Of a stretch of DNA of 43,289 bases, positions 33,565 to 41,434 are shown piece after piece. This DNA comes from Pseudomonas sp. KK4 (GTDB lineage: Bacteria > Pseudomonadota > Gammaproteobacteria > Pseudomonadales > Pseudomonadaceae), in contig NZ_LYVP01000045.1 in NCBI RefSeq assembly GCF_001984065.1, positions 1 to 43,289 on the forward strand, given 5' to 3'. The notes under the pieces were generated by a model. It saw nothing but the letters and a program-made list of their open reading frames with translations, was not told the origin of the DNA and ran no database searches. Made by a program: the position numbers and the translations under genes. The first letter of the stretch is position 1; the number at the start of each line of letters is the position of its first letter.

Positions 33565-34587
33565 ATGAAAAAAATCGGCTTCCTCTCCTTCGGCCACTGG
33601 ACCCCATCTGCCCATTCACAAACGCGATCGGCCGCCGATGTCCTGCTGCAATCGATCGACCTGGCTGTTGCGGCCGAGGCGCTGGGGGCGGACGGGGCGT
33701 TCTTTCGTGTGCACCACTTTGCCCGGCAACTGGCCTCGCCCTTCCCCCTGCTGGCGGCGGTGGGCGCGAAAACCAGGCGGATTGAAATCGGTACCGGGGT
33801 CATCGACATGCGCTACGAGAACCCGCACTACATGGTCGAGGATGCCGGCGCGGCGGATCTGATTGCCGGTGGGCGCCTGCAATTGGGCATCAGTCGCGGT
33901 TCGGGCGAACAGGTGATGGATGGCTGGCGCCACTTCGGCTACGCGCCGCGTGAGGGTGAGACCCATGCCGACCTGGCACGGCGCCACACCGAAGTGTTTT
34001 ATGAGTTGTTGCGCGGCCGGGGTTTCGCTCAGCCCAATCCGAGGCCGATGTTCGCCAACCCGCCAGGCTTGCTGCGCCTCGAGCCGCACTCCGAAGGTCT
34101 GCGCGACAGAATCTGGTGGGGTTCGGGGTCCGATGCGACTGCGGTCTGGGCGGCGCAAATGGGCATGAACCTTCAGACCTCGACCCTGAAAAATGACGAG
34201 AGCGGCCGCCCCCTGCACATCCAGCAGGCTGAACAGATCCGAGTGTTTCGCGAAGCCTGGGCAAAGGCTGGGCATACACGCCAGCCTCGGGTGTCGGTGA
34301 GCCGCAGCATATTTGCCATCACCAACGACATGGACCGCATGTACTTTGGTCAAAACAACCAGACCGAGGACACCATCGGCTTTCTCGATGACGACAGCCA
34401 GAAGATTTTCGGCCGTAACTACGCAGCAGAACCCGATGTGCTGATCGAGGAGTTGGCCAAGGATGAGGCCATTGCGGCAGCCGATACCCTGCTGCTGACC
34501 GTGCCCAATCAACTGGGTGTGGAGTATTGCGCCCATGTGATCGAGTCCATCCTCAAGCACGTCGCGCCGGCCCTGGGCTGGCGCTAG
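33565..34587 (+). CDS. Luciferase-like (LLM-class) flavin-dependent monooxygenase
   Basis: A 340-residue TIM-barrel flavoprotein of the bacterial luciferase-like group: MKKIGFLSFGHWTPSA at the N-terminus, GADGAFFRVHHFARQLASPF, RRIEIGTGVIDMRYENPHYM and LQLGISRGSGEQVM for flavin binding. It uses reduced FMN or F420 (FMN expected in Pseudomonas) to oxidise an unknown substrate, and needs a flavin reductase from elsewhere. The start at 33565 is the family N-terminus. The chrA-like gene follows after only 7 bp, so they are probably co-transcribed, although the functional link is unclear. Confidence 0.88.
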   Translation: MKKIGFLSFGHWTPSAHSQTRSAADVLLQSIDLAVAAEALGADGAFFRVHHFARQLASPFPLLAAVGAKTRRIEIGTGVIDMRYENPHYMVEDAGAADLIAGGRLQLGISRGSGEQVMDGWRHFGYAPREGETHADLARRHTEVFYELLRGRGFAQPNPRPMFANPPGLLRLEPHSEGLRDRIWWGSGSDATAVWAAQMGMNLQTSTLKNDESGRPLHIQQAEQIRVFREAWAKAGHTRQPRVSVSRSIFAITNDMDRMYFGQNNQTEDTIGFLDDDSQKIFGRNYAAEPDVLIEELAKDEAIAAADTLLLTVPNQLGVEYCAHVIESILKHVAPALGWR

Positions 34588-34594
34588 GGAAATC

Positions 34595-35968
34595 ATGAAC
34601 CGACACTCAATGAACAAGATAGCCGCCCCAGCCTTTGAACAAGACTGGTCGAGGCCAGTGCCGATCAGTTTGCGCGAGGCGTTCTGGTTCTGGTTGAAGC
34701 TGGGCTTTATCAGCTTCGGCGGGCCGGCAGGGCAGATTTCGATCATGCACCAGGAGTTGGTGGAGCGGCGGCGCTGGATCTCGGAACGGCGCTTTCTGCA
34801 TGCCCTCAACTACTGCATGCTGCTGCCCGGGCCAGAGGCTCAGCAATTGGCGACCTACATCGGTTGGCTGATACATCGAACCTGGGGTGGCGTCATTGCC
34901 GGTGCGCTGTTCGTGCTGCCCTCGCTGTTTATCCTGATTGCGCTGTCGTGGATGTACATCGCTTTTGGCGAAGTGCCCGTGGTGGCCGGGCTTTTCTATG
35001 GCATCAAGCCCGCCGTGACGGCCATCGTGGTGCAGGCGGCCCATCGCATCGGCTCACGGGCCCTGAAGAACAATTGGCTGTGGGCGATCGCGGCCGCGTC
35101 ATTCACGGCGATCTTCGCCTTCAATGCGCCCTTCCCGCTGATCGTGCTGGGCGCGGCTGTGATCGGCTATGTCGGTGGCCGCCTGGCCCCCGAGAAATTC
35201 ACCAGCGGTGGCCACGGCGCCGCCAGAAAATCCTTTGGCCCGGCCTTGATCGATGACGACACACCGCCCCCGGCGCATGCCCGCTTCAGTGGGCGCAAGC
35301 TGGCGTTGCTGTTGCTGGTCGGCGCTGTGTTGTGGGCCTTGCCGATGGCAATCCTCACCGCCGTTTTTGGCTGGCACGGCACCTTAACCCAAATGAGCTG
35401 GTTCTTCACCAAAGCCGCCCTGCTGACCTTTGGCGGGGCCTACGCGGTGCTGCCCTATGTCTATCAGGGCGCGGTCGGCCACTACGGCTGGCTGACCCCG
35501 ACGCAGATGATTGACGGCCTGGCGTTGGGCGAAACCACGCCCGGGCCGTTGATCATGGTGGTGGCCTTCGTCGGTTTTGTCGGGGCCTATGTCCTGCAGG
35601 TATTCGGCGCCGACCAGGCGTTTCTGGCAGGTGCCGTGGCCGCTGCGCTGGTGACCTGGTTCACCTTCCTGCCCTCGTTCCTGTTCATCCTCGCCGGCGG
35701 CCCGCTGGTGGAGTCGACCCACAACGAACTCAAGTTCACCGCACCGCTTACCGCGATTACGGCGGCGGTGGTCGGCGTGATCCTCAACCTGGCGTGTTTC
35801 TTCGGTTATCACGTGCTATGGCCCAACGGCTTCAGTGCCCACCTCGACTGGCCGTCGGCGCTGATTGCCATCGCTGCAGCCATTGCGTTGCTTGGCTTCA
35901 AGCGCGGTGTGATCGAGGTGCTGCTGGGGTGTGCGTTGGTGGGGTTGGTGGTGCATTTGCTGCGCTAG
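34595..35968 (+). CDS. chrA: Chromate transporter ChrA family
   Basis: A 457-residue inner-membrane protein with two homologous halves (long-chain ChrA). The first half has FISFGGPAGQISIMHQELVE and LLPGPEAQQLATYIGW, and the second LLTFGGAYAVLPYVYQGAVG and LGETTPGPLIMVVAFVGFVG, so both CHR signatures are intact. Known members export chromate, giving resistance; others remain untested. GGGAAAT lies in front of the ATG. No chrB regulator gene is adjacent, and its nearest partner is the luciferase-like gene 7 bp upstream. Confidence 0.9.
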   Translation: MNRHSMNKIAAPAFEQDWSRPVPISLREAFWFWLKLGFISFGGPAGQISIMHQELVERRRWISERRFLHALNYCMLLPGPEAQQLATYIGWLIHRTWGGVIAGALFVLPSLFILIALSWMYIAFGEVPVVAGLFYGIKPAVTAIVVQAAHRIGSRALKNNWLWAIAAASFTAIFAFNAPFPLIVLGAAVIGYVGGRLAPEKFTSGGHGAARKSFGPALIDDDTPPPAHARFSGRKLALLLLVGAVLWALPMAILTAVFGWHGTLTQMSWFFTKAALLTFGGAYAVLPYVYQGAVGHYGWLTPTQMIDGLALGETTPGPLIMVVAFVGFVGAYVLQVFGADQAFLAGAVAAALVTWFTFLPSFLFILAGGPLVESTHNELKFTAPLTAITAAVVGVILNLACFFGYHVLWPNGFSAHLDWPSALIAIAAAIALLGFKRGVIEVLLGCALVGLVVHLLR

Positions 35969-36051
35969 TGCGCGCGGGTTTACCGCGGTGCTCGTTCGTT
36001 CATCGCTTGCTCCTGCATCATCAGGGAAGGTGTTTCGTCAGACGCTCCTTG

Positions 36052-36077
36052 CATAGGGGTAGGGGGGTATACCTATG
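36052..36077 (+). promoter_or_regulatory. RcnR/DmeR-type operator
   Basis: CATAGG (36052-36057) and CCTATG (36072-36077) are perfect inverted arms around GGTAGGGGGGTATA, which includes a G6 tract flanked by TA steps. RcnR/CsoR-class repressors bind G-tracts inside such inverted repeats. It lies 31 bp before the regulator gene, so autoregulated, metal-responsive control of the dmeRF-like operon is likely. Confidence 0.7.
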
Positions 36078-36108
36078 ATGCAATATCAACCGTTCAAGGG
36101 GCTTCCCT

Positions 36109-36384
36109 ATGGGTCATATCGCAGCAAACAAAGACGATCTCCTCAAACGCGTCAAACGCATCGCCGGGCAAATCCAGGCCGTTGAGCGTGCGCTGGAATC
36201 CGATCTCGAGTGCGCAAAAACCTTGCATCTGGTGGCGGCCACCCGCGGTGCCATCAATGGTTTGATGGAAGAAATCATCGAGGATCACGCCCGCGAGCAT
36301 GTGGCGAATCCCGCGCTGAGCGAAGCGCAACGCAACAAGGGCGTCGAGGAGCTTCTCGAAGCCATCCGCCGCTATTCCAAATGA
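36109..36384 (+). CDS. dmeR: RcnR/DmeR-type Ni(II)/Co(II)-sensing repressor
   Basis: A 91-residue all-helical repressor of the CsoR/RcnR family that releases DNA when it binds metal. The ligand fingerprint H3, C35, H60, H64 is complete, which is the RcnR (nickel/cobalt) set and not that of FrmR, which lacks the His ligands at 3 and 64. It lies 19 bp upstream of a His-rich CDF exporter gene, the arrangement described for dmeRF modules. The candidate operator is directly in front. Confidence 0.82.
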   Translation: MGHIAANKDDLLKRVKRIAGQIQAVERALESDLECAKTLHLVAATRGAINGLMEEIIEDHAREHVANPALSEAQRNKGVEELLEAIRRYSK

Positions 36385-36403
36385 AGTCCACAGGTATCGC
36401 GTC

Positions 36404-37321
36404 ATGAGCAGCTCACCCATCAATTACGTACACGACCACGTCTTCCTTGGATCGGCCCACGAAGAAAACGCCAGGCGCACCCTGTGGGTGGTGGCACTGA
36501 CCGTGGTGATGATGGTCGGCGAAATCACCGCCGGCTACATCACAGGTTCCATGGCGCTACTTGCCGATGGCTTCCACATGGCGACCCACGCCGGTGCCCT
36601 GGGTATCGCCGCGGCGGCTTACGGATACGCCAAGCGTCATGCCACCAGTGCGCGCTACAGCTTTGGCACGGGCAAGGTTGGCGAACTGGGTGGCTTTGCG
36701 TCGGCGCTGATCCTGGGCATGGTGTCCCTGGGCATCGGCGTAGAGTCCGTCATGCGCCTGTTGCAGCCAACCGAGGTTCAGTTCGGCACTGCGACGCTCA
36801 TTGCCATCGTCGGTTTGATCGTCAACGTTGTCAGCGCACTGCTGCTGGGCCATGGCCACAGCCATGACCACGATCATGACCACCATGACCACGACCATCA
36901 TGGTCACGACAACAACCTCAAATCCGCCTACGTCCATGTCATCGCGGACGCCTTGACCTCCGTCCTGGCCATCGTGGCCCTGCTGGCTGGCCGCTACCTG
37001 GGCTGGGTATGGCTGGACCCTGTGATGGGCATTGTCGGCGCGGTTGTCATCGCGCGCTGGGCATGGCTGTTGATGGGGGCCACCTCGGCTGTACTGCTGG
37101 ATCAAACCGATGAACACGTCGCCGAGGAAATACGCGAACTGGTTGAAAAATCCGGGGACGCGACCATCACCGACCTGCACGTCTGGCGAGTGGGGCCGCA
37201 AGCCCATGCGGCGATCGTCAGCGTCATGGGTCAGGCGTCCGCGAACGCCGACAGCATTCGTGACCGCCTCAAGCCTGTTCATGAAGTCAGCCACCTGACG
37301 GTCGAATTTCGCCCTGTCTGA
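36404..37321 (+). CDS. dmeF: DmeF-type cation diffusion facilitator (Co/Ni efflux)
   Basis: A 305-residue inner-membrane metal/proton antiporter with six helices and a C-terminal cytoplasmic domain. ALLADGFHMATHAGALG carries the CDF metal-site residues of helix 2, and VHVIADALTSVLAIVALLAG those of helix 5. A long His/Asp-rich loop (residues about 150-170, starting HGHSHDHDHDHHDHDHHGHD) joins helices 4 and 5, as in DmeF. It should export divalent cobalt and nickel. Regulation is by the upstream RcnR-like protein. Confidence 0.88.
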   Translation: MSSSPINYVHDHVFLGSAHEENARRTLWVVALTVVMMVGEITAGYITGSMALLADGFHMATHAGALGIAAAAYGYAKRHATSARYSFGTGKVGELGGFASALILGMVSLGIGVESVMRLLQPTEVQFGTATLIAIVGLIVNVVSALLLGHGHSHDHDHDHHDHDHHGHDNNLKSAYVHVIADALTSVLAIVALLAGRYLGWVWLDPVMGIVGAVVIARWAWLLMGATSAVLLDQTDEHVAEEIRELVEKSGDATITDLHVWRVGPQAHAAIVSVMGQASANADSIRDRLKPVHEVSHLTVEFRPV

Positions 37322-37338
37322 CCCCAAAGGAACCCGCC

Positions 37339-37704
37339 ATGCCCCCTGGCAAACGCGAACTCGCGCGCCTCGAGCGCCGCTTGATCACCACCCTGACCGA
37401 CGCGTGCGAGACCGCCAAACTTGAACTCCAGGGCTTTACCTGGCTCACCCACACCGCTGACCCGAACGCGTTCGCACAAACGCTGAAGGTCACCTGGGTG
37501 TTCGAAACCCTGGCCGACAAAAACCTCGCCCAGGCCCATGCCAAAGCTCGGGTGTTCGAGTTGACCGCCACGGCATTGAACGAAGCAGACCTGGCGGTGC
37601 AGCCTTCAGACCAAAGCGTACGGTTCGACTCCGAAGAAGAGTGCCAACGCAGCCACGGCGGCGATTGGCAAAAGCGCCTGGCACCGTCGGGCAAGGGTTA
37701 TTGA
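37339..37704 (+). CDS. Conserved hypothetical protein, 121 residues
   Basis: A small soluble protein (MPPGKRELARLERRLITTLT, then DACETAKLELQGFTWLTHTA), probably mixed α/β, without membrane segments or a recognisable catalytic motif. AAAGGAA precedes the start. It follows dmeF by 17 bp and the DUF1289 gene by +2 bp, so it is in the operon-like block, but a metal role is not supported by any ligand-rich motif. I do not recognise a characterised family. Confidence 0.72.
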   Translation: MPPGKRELARLERRLITTLTDACETAKLELQGFTWLTHTADPNAFAQTLKVTWVFETLADKNLAQAHAKARVFELTATALNEADLAVQPSDQSVRFDSEEECQRSHGGDWQKRLAPSGKGY

Positions 37705-37706
37705 TC

Positions 37707-37889
37707 ATGGCCAAGGAAATCGAAAACCCATGCATCGCAGTCTGCCAGTTGAGTGGCGACCTGTGCGTGAGCTGCGGACGCAGCAAGGACGACATCAGGA
37801 AATGGAAACGCATGAAGCGACCGGAAAAAATGGCCGCCGTGCAGAGGGCGAATGCACGCCTGAAGGGATTGAAGAAATCGCGCGGATAG
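37707..37889 (+). CDS. DUF1289-family small Cys-rich protein
   Basis: A 60-residue protein with the DUF1289 cysteine pattern NPCIAVCQLSGDLCVSCGRS, then a basic helical tail (KKDDIRKWKRM-like, KGLKKSRG). The four cysteines probably bind zinc or an Fe-S cluster; the function is unknown. The ATG lies 2 bp after the stop of the upstream gene with AAGGG in front, so it is co-translated. A REP array starts 22 bp downstream. Confidence 0.85.
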   Translation: MAKEIENPCIAVCQLSGDLCVSCGRSKDDIRKWKRMKRPEKMAAVQRANARLKGLKKSRG

Positions 37890-37910
37890 CCAAGGACACC
37901 CCCCCTCCCC

Positions 37911-38500
37911 TGTAGGCCCGCGAAGAGACCGGCACAGCCAACATCACTGGTGACTGACCCACCGCCTTCGCGAGCAAGCCCGCTCCCACGGTGGATTTGT
38001 GACGACCAGAAAATCCACGACCAACCCACAAAAACCTGTGGGAGCGAGCCTGCTCGCGATGAGGCCGGCACAGCCAATATCAAAGTGATTGACCCACCGC
38101 CATCGCTGGCAGGCCAGCTCCCACAGTGGTTTTGGGTCCACCAAAAAATCCATGACAAACACAAAACTACTGTGGGAGCGGGCTTGCTCGCGAAGAGGCC
38201 GGCACATCCAGCATCTTCGGTGACTGACACTCCGCCATCGCTGGCAAGCCAGCTTCCACAGTGGATTTGGGTCGTTCACAGCATCCATGGCCAACCCAAA
38301 ACATTGTGGGAGCGGGCTTGCTCGCGAAGAGGTCGGTACATCCAGCATCTTCGGTGACTGACACCCAGCCTTCGCTGGCAAGCCAGCTCCTACAGGATTT
38401 GCGCAGGCTCTGTAACGATGACGTGGGCTGTCTGCATGCCCGCGTCGCCCCTATGTTTTTCGCGAGCATGCTCGCTCCTACAGTTGACTGCGTTCCATTG
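37911..38500. repeat. Second REP/REPIN array, 134-bp period
   Basis: The core TGTGGGAGCGRGCYTGCTCGCGA recurs at 38037, 38171 and 38305, exactly 134 bp apart, each followed by an inverted partner (TCGCTGGCARGCCAGCTYCCAC). A degenerate unit precedes them at 37911. The inter-REP block is the reverse complement of that of the array at 1-540 (compare GGCTGTGCCGGCC there with GGCCGGCACAGCC here). The last part (38386-38483) changes to the CTCGCTCCTACAG REP type. No gene is seen up to 38691. Confidence 0.88.
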
Positions 38501-38546
38501 TAGGAGCCGCTCAGTCGCAACTCGCCTTCGAACGACATCTGCCAGC

Positions 38547-38570
38547 CGATCCTTGCATATGTATGGATCG
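38547..38570. promoter_or_regulatory. 24-bp imperfect palindrome upstream of amino-acid ABC operon
   Basis: Arms CGATCC (38547-38552) and GGATCG (38565-38570) flank a centre containing CATATG; 20 of 24 positions are symmetric. It lies 122 bp before the permease gene. Size and symmetry suit an Lrp/AsnC site, and the operon ends with an Lrp/AsnC gene. Confidence 0.45.
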
Positions 38571-38691
38571 CACCCCCTCATCTGCCCGCATAAACCGAAC
38601 ATCCCGGCATTTCGCGGGCTGCCGCCCGGCATTTCGTCAACCCATAATGAACTCACAACAATAACGGGGCTCCCCCTGAGGCACGCACGCC

Positions 38692-39657
38692 ATGTTCAAA
38701 GACCATATCGTCAAGGCTCGTATGACCGACAGCGCCATCTTCATGGGCGCGATGGCGGTGGTGATTTTCATCATCACGCTGGTCTGCGGGGTGGGTGAAG
38801 GCCGTCTTTCCAACTTGATGGGGCCCATCGTCCTTGACCTCAAATCGCCCCTGGCGCGTGATATCGCGGTGGGCGGCACGTTCACCATTACGGTGGTCCT
38901 GAACCTGTTCATCCTTGGCCGGTTCCCATTGCGGGCGCAGATCATTACGGTCTGGTGCGAATTGCTGGTGTTGTTCCTGTTGTTCTTCGACACCTTCAAC
39001 CTGTCCTACAGCTTCATCGCGACCAAAGTCGGCTTCATGATCACCCAAGGGGTGTTCACCACCGTCTACGTATCGGCGATTTCCATTGCCATTGCGTTTG
39101 TCCTGGCCTTGTTGGGCGCCACGGCGCGGCTGTCTTCCAATGGCTTCGCGATTGCCATCGCCAGTTTCTACACCTCGTTTTTCCGCGGCGTGCCGCTGCT
39201 GATCCAGATCTACCTCATTTACCTGGGCATTCCGCAACTGGGCTATGTCGTCGGGGCCGTTCCGGCGGGGATCCTGGCGCTCTCGCTGTGCTATGGCGCC
39301 TACATGACGGAGATCTTCCGCGCGGGCATCAGCAGCATTTCCCGAGGGCAGTGGGAAGCCTCGCGGGCCATCGGCCTGAACCCCTTTCAAACCATGACCC
39401 GGGTGATCCTGCCGCAGTCCATGCGCCTGATCATTCCGCCCACCGGCAACCAGTTCATCTCGATGTTAAAGGACAGTTCGCTGGTGTCGGTGATCGGTGT
39501 CTGGGAGCTGATGTTCCTGGCCCGGACCCAGGGCCGCGCCGAGTTCCGCCACCTGGAAATGCTCATCACCGCCGCCGTGCTGTATTGGCTGCTGTCGATC
39601 GTGCTGGAAACCGTCCAGGCCCGTCTGGAAAAGCACTTCAACCGCGCCCATCGCTGA
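38692..39657 (+). CDS. Polar amino acid ABC transporter permease (HisM/GlnP type, extended)
   Basis: An inner-membrane permease of 321 residues. The C-terminal ~215 residues are a standard His/Glu/Gln/Arg-type permease (FFRGVPLLIQIYLIYLGIPQ; the EAA loop in GQWEASRAIGLNPFQTMTRV, then ILPQSMRLIIPPTGNQFISM; LKDSSLVSVIGVWEL). The first ~110 residues add about three extra hydrophobic segments (IFMGAMAVVIFIITLVCGVG; GTFTITVVLNLFILGRFPL; CELLVLFLLFF), which common family members lack. It is the only permease in the operon and so probably a homodimer. GAGGCA lies upstream of the ATG. Confidence 0.87.
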   Translation: MFKDHIVKARMTDSAIFMGAMAVVIFIITLVCGVGEGRLSNLMGPIVLDLKSPLARDIAVGGTFTITVVLNLFILGRFPLRAQIITVWCELLVLFLLFFDTFNLSYSFIATKVGFMITQGVFTTVYVSAISIAIAFVLALLGATARLSSNGFAIAIASFYTSFFRGVPLLIQIYLIYLGIPQLGYVVGAVPAGILALSLCYGAYMTEIFRAGISSISRGQWEASRAIGLNPFQTMTRVILPQSMRLIIPPTGNQFISMLKDSSLVSVIGVWELMFLARTQGRAEFRHLEMLITAAVLYWLLSIVLETVQARLEKHFNRAHR

Positions 39658-39672
39658 AACAGGAGCCCTACG

Positions 39673-40443
39673 ATGAATCAGCCTTCAGCTTCAGCCGCCC
39701 CTGCTCCGTATCCCGCCATTTCGATCCAGGCCATGCAAAAGTGGTATGGCGATTTTCACGTGCTCAAGGGCATCGACCTGCACATTGCCAGCGGCGAAAT
39801 CGTGGTGGTGTGCGGCCCGTCGGGGTCCGGCAAGTCCACCTTGATCCGCTGCCTGAACCTGCTGGAAGACTTCCAGAAAGGCCACGTGTTCATCGACGGC
39901 ATCGAGTTGACCCGCGATGCCGCCTGCGTGGCCAGCATCCGGCGTCAGGTCGGCATGGTCTTCCAACAGTTCAACCTGTTCCCGCACATGACGGTCCTGG
40001 AAAACCTGATGCTCGGCCCGCGCCTGGTGAGCAAGCTGAGCGAATCCAAGGCCCGCGAACTGGCCTGCGAATACCTTGAGCGCGTGCGCATTGGCAACCA
40101 GGCAGACAAGTACCCCGGCCAGCTGTCCGGCGGCCAGCAGCAGCGCGTCGCCATCGCCCGCGCCCTGTGCATGCGCCCGCGCATCATGCTGTTCGACGAG
40201 CCCACTTCCGCGCTGGACCCGGAGATGGTCAAGGAGGTGCTGGACGTGATGGGCGAGTTGGCGCAGGACGGCATCACCATGGTCTGCGTGACCCACGAGA
40301 TGGGTTTCGCCCGCCGGGTGGCCGACCGGATCATCTTCATGGATGACGGCTGCATCATCGAGCAAGGCAAACCCAACGCGTTTTTTGACAACCCGCAGCA
40401 CGAGCGTGCGCGGGAGTTTCTGTCGCAGATTCTCAGCCACTGA
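39673..40443 (+). CDS. Polar amino acid ABC transporter ATP-binding protein
   Basis: A 256-residue ATPase of the GlnQ/HisP type. Walker A is GPSGSGKS (in VVVCGPSGSGKSTLIRCLN), the Q-loop is MVFQQFNLFPHMTVLENLM, the signature is QLSGGQQQRVAIARAL, Walker B/D-loop is IMLFDEPTSALDPE, and the H-loop is VTHEMGFARRVADR. It energises the permease encoded 15 bp upstream. AGGAG precedes the ATG. Confidence 0.93.
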   Translation: MNQPSASAAPAPYPAISIQAMQKWYGDFHVLKGIDLHIASGEIVVVCGPSGSGKSTLIRCLNLLEDFQKGHVFIDGIELTRDAACVASIRRQVGMVFQQFNLFPHMTVLENLMLGPRLVSKLSESKARELACEYLERVRIGNQADKYPGQLSGGQQQRVAIARALCMRPRIMLFDEPTSALDPEMVKEVLDVMGELAQDGITMVCVTHEMGFARRVADRIIFMDDGCIIEQGKPNAFFDNPQHERAREFLSQILSH

Positions 40444-40516
40444 GAAGCATCGTCGTACCTTCCGAAGCATCGACAACAACAAGAACAATCGCACTCAAGA
40501 TACTGGAGGCTTACTC

Positions 40517-41356
40517 ATGATCTCGCTCTCTCGCCTGTTCACCGCAGCCGCTGTCGCCACCGCCGTCACGCTCACCACTGGCGCGGCCTGGGCCGGTTCG
40601 ACCCTGGACCGTATCCATCAAACCAAAGTGATGAAGGTGGCCACCGCCGCCAATTGGCCGCCGCAATCGTTCCTCGGCCCGGACAACAAACTGCAAGGTT
40701 TCGATATCGATGTCGCCAGCGAAATCGGCCGGCGCCTGGGCAGCAAGATCGACTTCGTGACGCCCGAATACGGGATCATCACCGCCGGTCGTTGGTCGAA
40801 CCGCTGGGACCTGTCGGTCGGCTCCATGACCCCCACCACCGAGCGGGCGCGGGTGCTCGACTTCCCTGCCATCTACTACTACACGCCGTACGTGTTCGCC
40901 GTGCACAAGGATGCGGCCGGGACCAAGCCGTCGGACCTCAACGGCAAGATCATCGGGGTCGAAGCGGGCACCACGTCGGAAGACTACATAAACCGTCGGC
41001 TGAAAATCGACGCCGCGGATGTGCCGCCCTTTACCTACGACGTCACCCCCGGCGAAGTCCAGACCTATGGCGACAGCATGGGCCCGCTGGATGACTTGCG
41101 CATGGGCAACGGGGTCCGGCTCAACGCCACCCTGTCCGCGCTGCCGACCATCGTGGCGGCGGTCAAGAACGGCTACCCTATCGTCAGAGTCGAAGGCAAA
41201 CCGGCGTACTACGAACCCCTGGCCATCGCCGTGGACAAGGGTGATGAAGCGTTCAACAGCGCGCTTACCAAGATCGTCGCCGACATGAAAGCCGACGGCA
41301 CGCTCAAGCAACTCTCTGAAAAATGGTACGGCGCCGACCTCACCCAAGTGCAGTAA
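40517..41356 (+). CDS. Periplasmic amino-acid/amine-binding protein
   Basis: A 279-residue binding protein with a Sec signal (MISLSRLFTAAAVATAVTLT, then TGAAWA) cleaved before GST. The mature part is a type II amino-acid-binding fold (SBP_bac_3): NWPPQSFLGPDNKLQGFDID, DLSVGSMTPTTERARVLDF with the ligand-contact Thr/Arg, and DGTLKQLSEKWYGADLT at the end. It delivers substrate to the permease. TGGAGG precedes the ATG. The ligand is not assignable; the linked oxidase suggests an amino acid or amine. Confidence 0.92.
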   Translation: MISLSRLFTAAAVATAVTLTTGAAWAGSTLDRIHQTKVMKVATAANWPPQSFLGPDNKLQGFDIDVASEIGRRLGSKIDFVTPEYGIITAGRWSNRWDLSVGSMTPTTERARVLDFPAIYYYTPYVFAVHKDAAGTKPSDLNGKIIGVEAGTTSEDYINRRLKIDAADVPPFTYDVTPGEVQTYGDSMGPLDDLRMGNGVRLNATLSALPTIVAAVKNGYPIVRVEGKPAYYEPLAIAVDKGDEAFNSALTKIVADMKADGTLKQLSEKWYGADLTQVQ

Positions 41357-41369
41357 ACCTCCCCTGCAA

Positions 41370-41410
41370 CGCAGGCGCCCGTCCTCGACGCGGCGTCCTG
41401 CCCGCCTGCG
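41370..41410 (+). other. Intercistronic stem-loop before the oxidase gene
   Basis: CGCAGGCG (41370-41377) and CGCCTGCG (41403-41410) are perfect 8-bp inverted repeats with a GC-rich 25-nt loop, between the binding-protein and oxidase genes. It may protect the mRNA 3' end or lower read-through, giving more binding protein than enzyme. Confidence 0.45.
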
Positions 41411-41434
41411 CCGCGAAAAAGGACTACGGACTTC

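Noticed and set aside
37911..38500. CRISPR-like regular repeats
   Set aside because: The regular spacing comes from inverted REP pairs with a 134-bp period, related spacers and no cas genes.
37944..38538. Open frames inside the second REP array
   Set aside because: Same reason: repeated peptide blocks from REP DNA on both strands.
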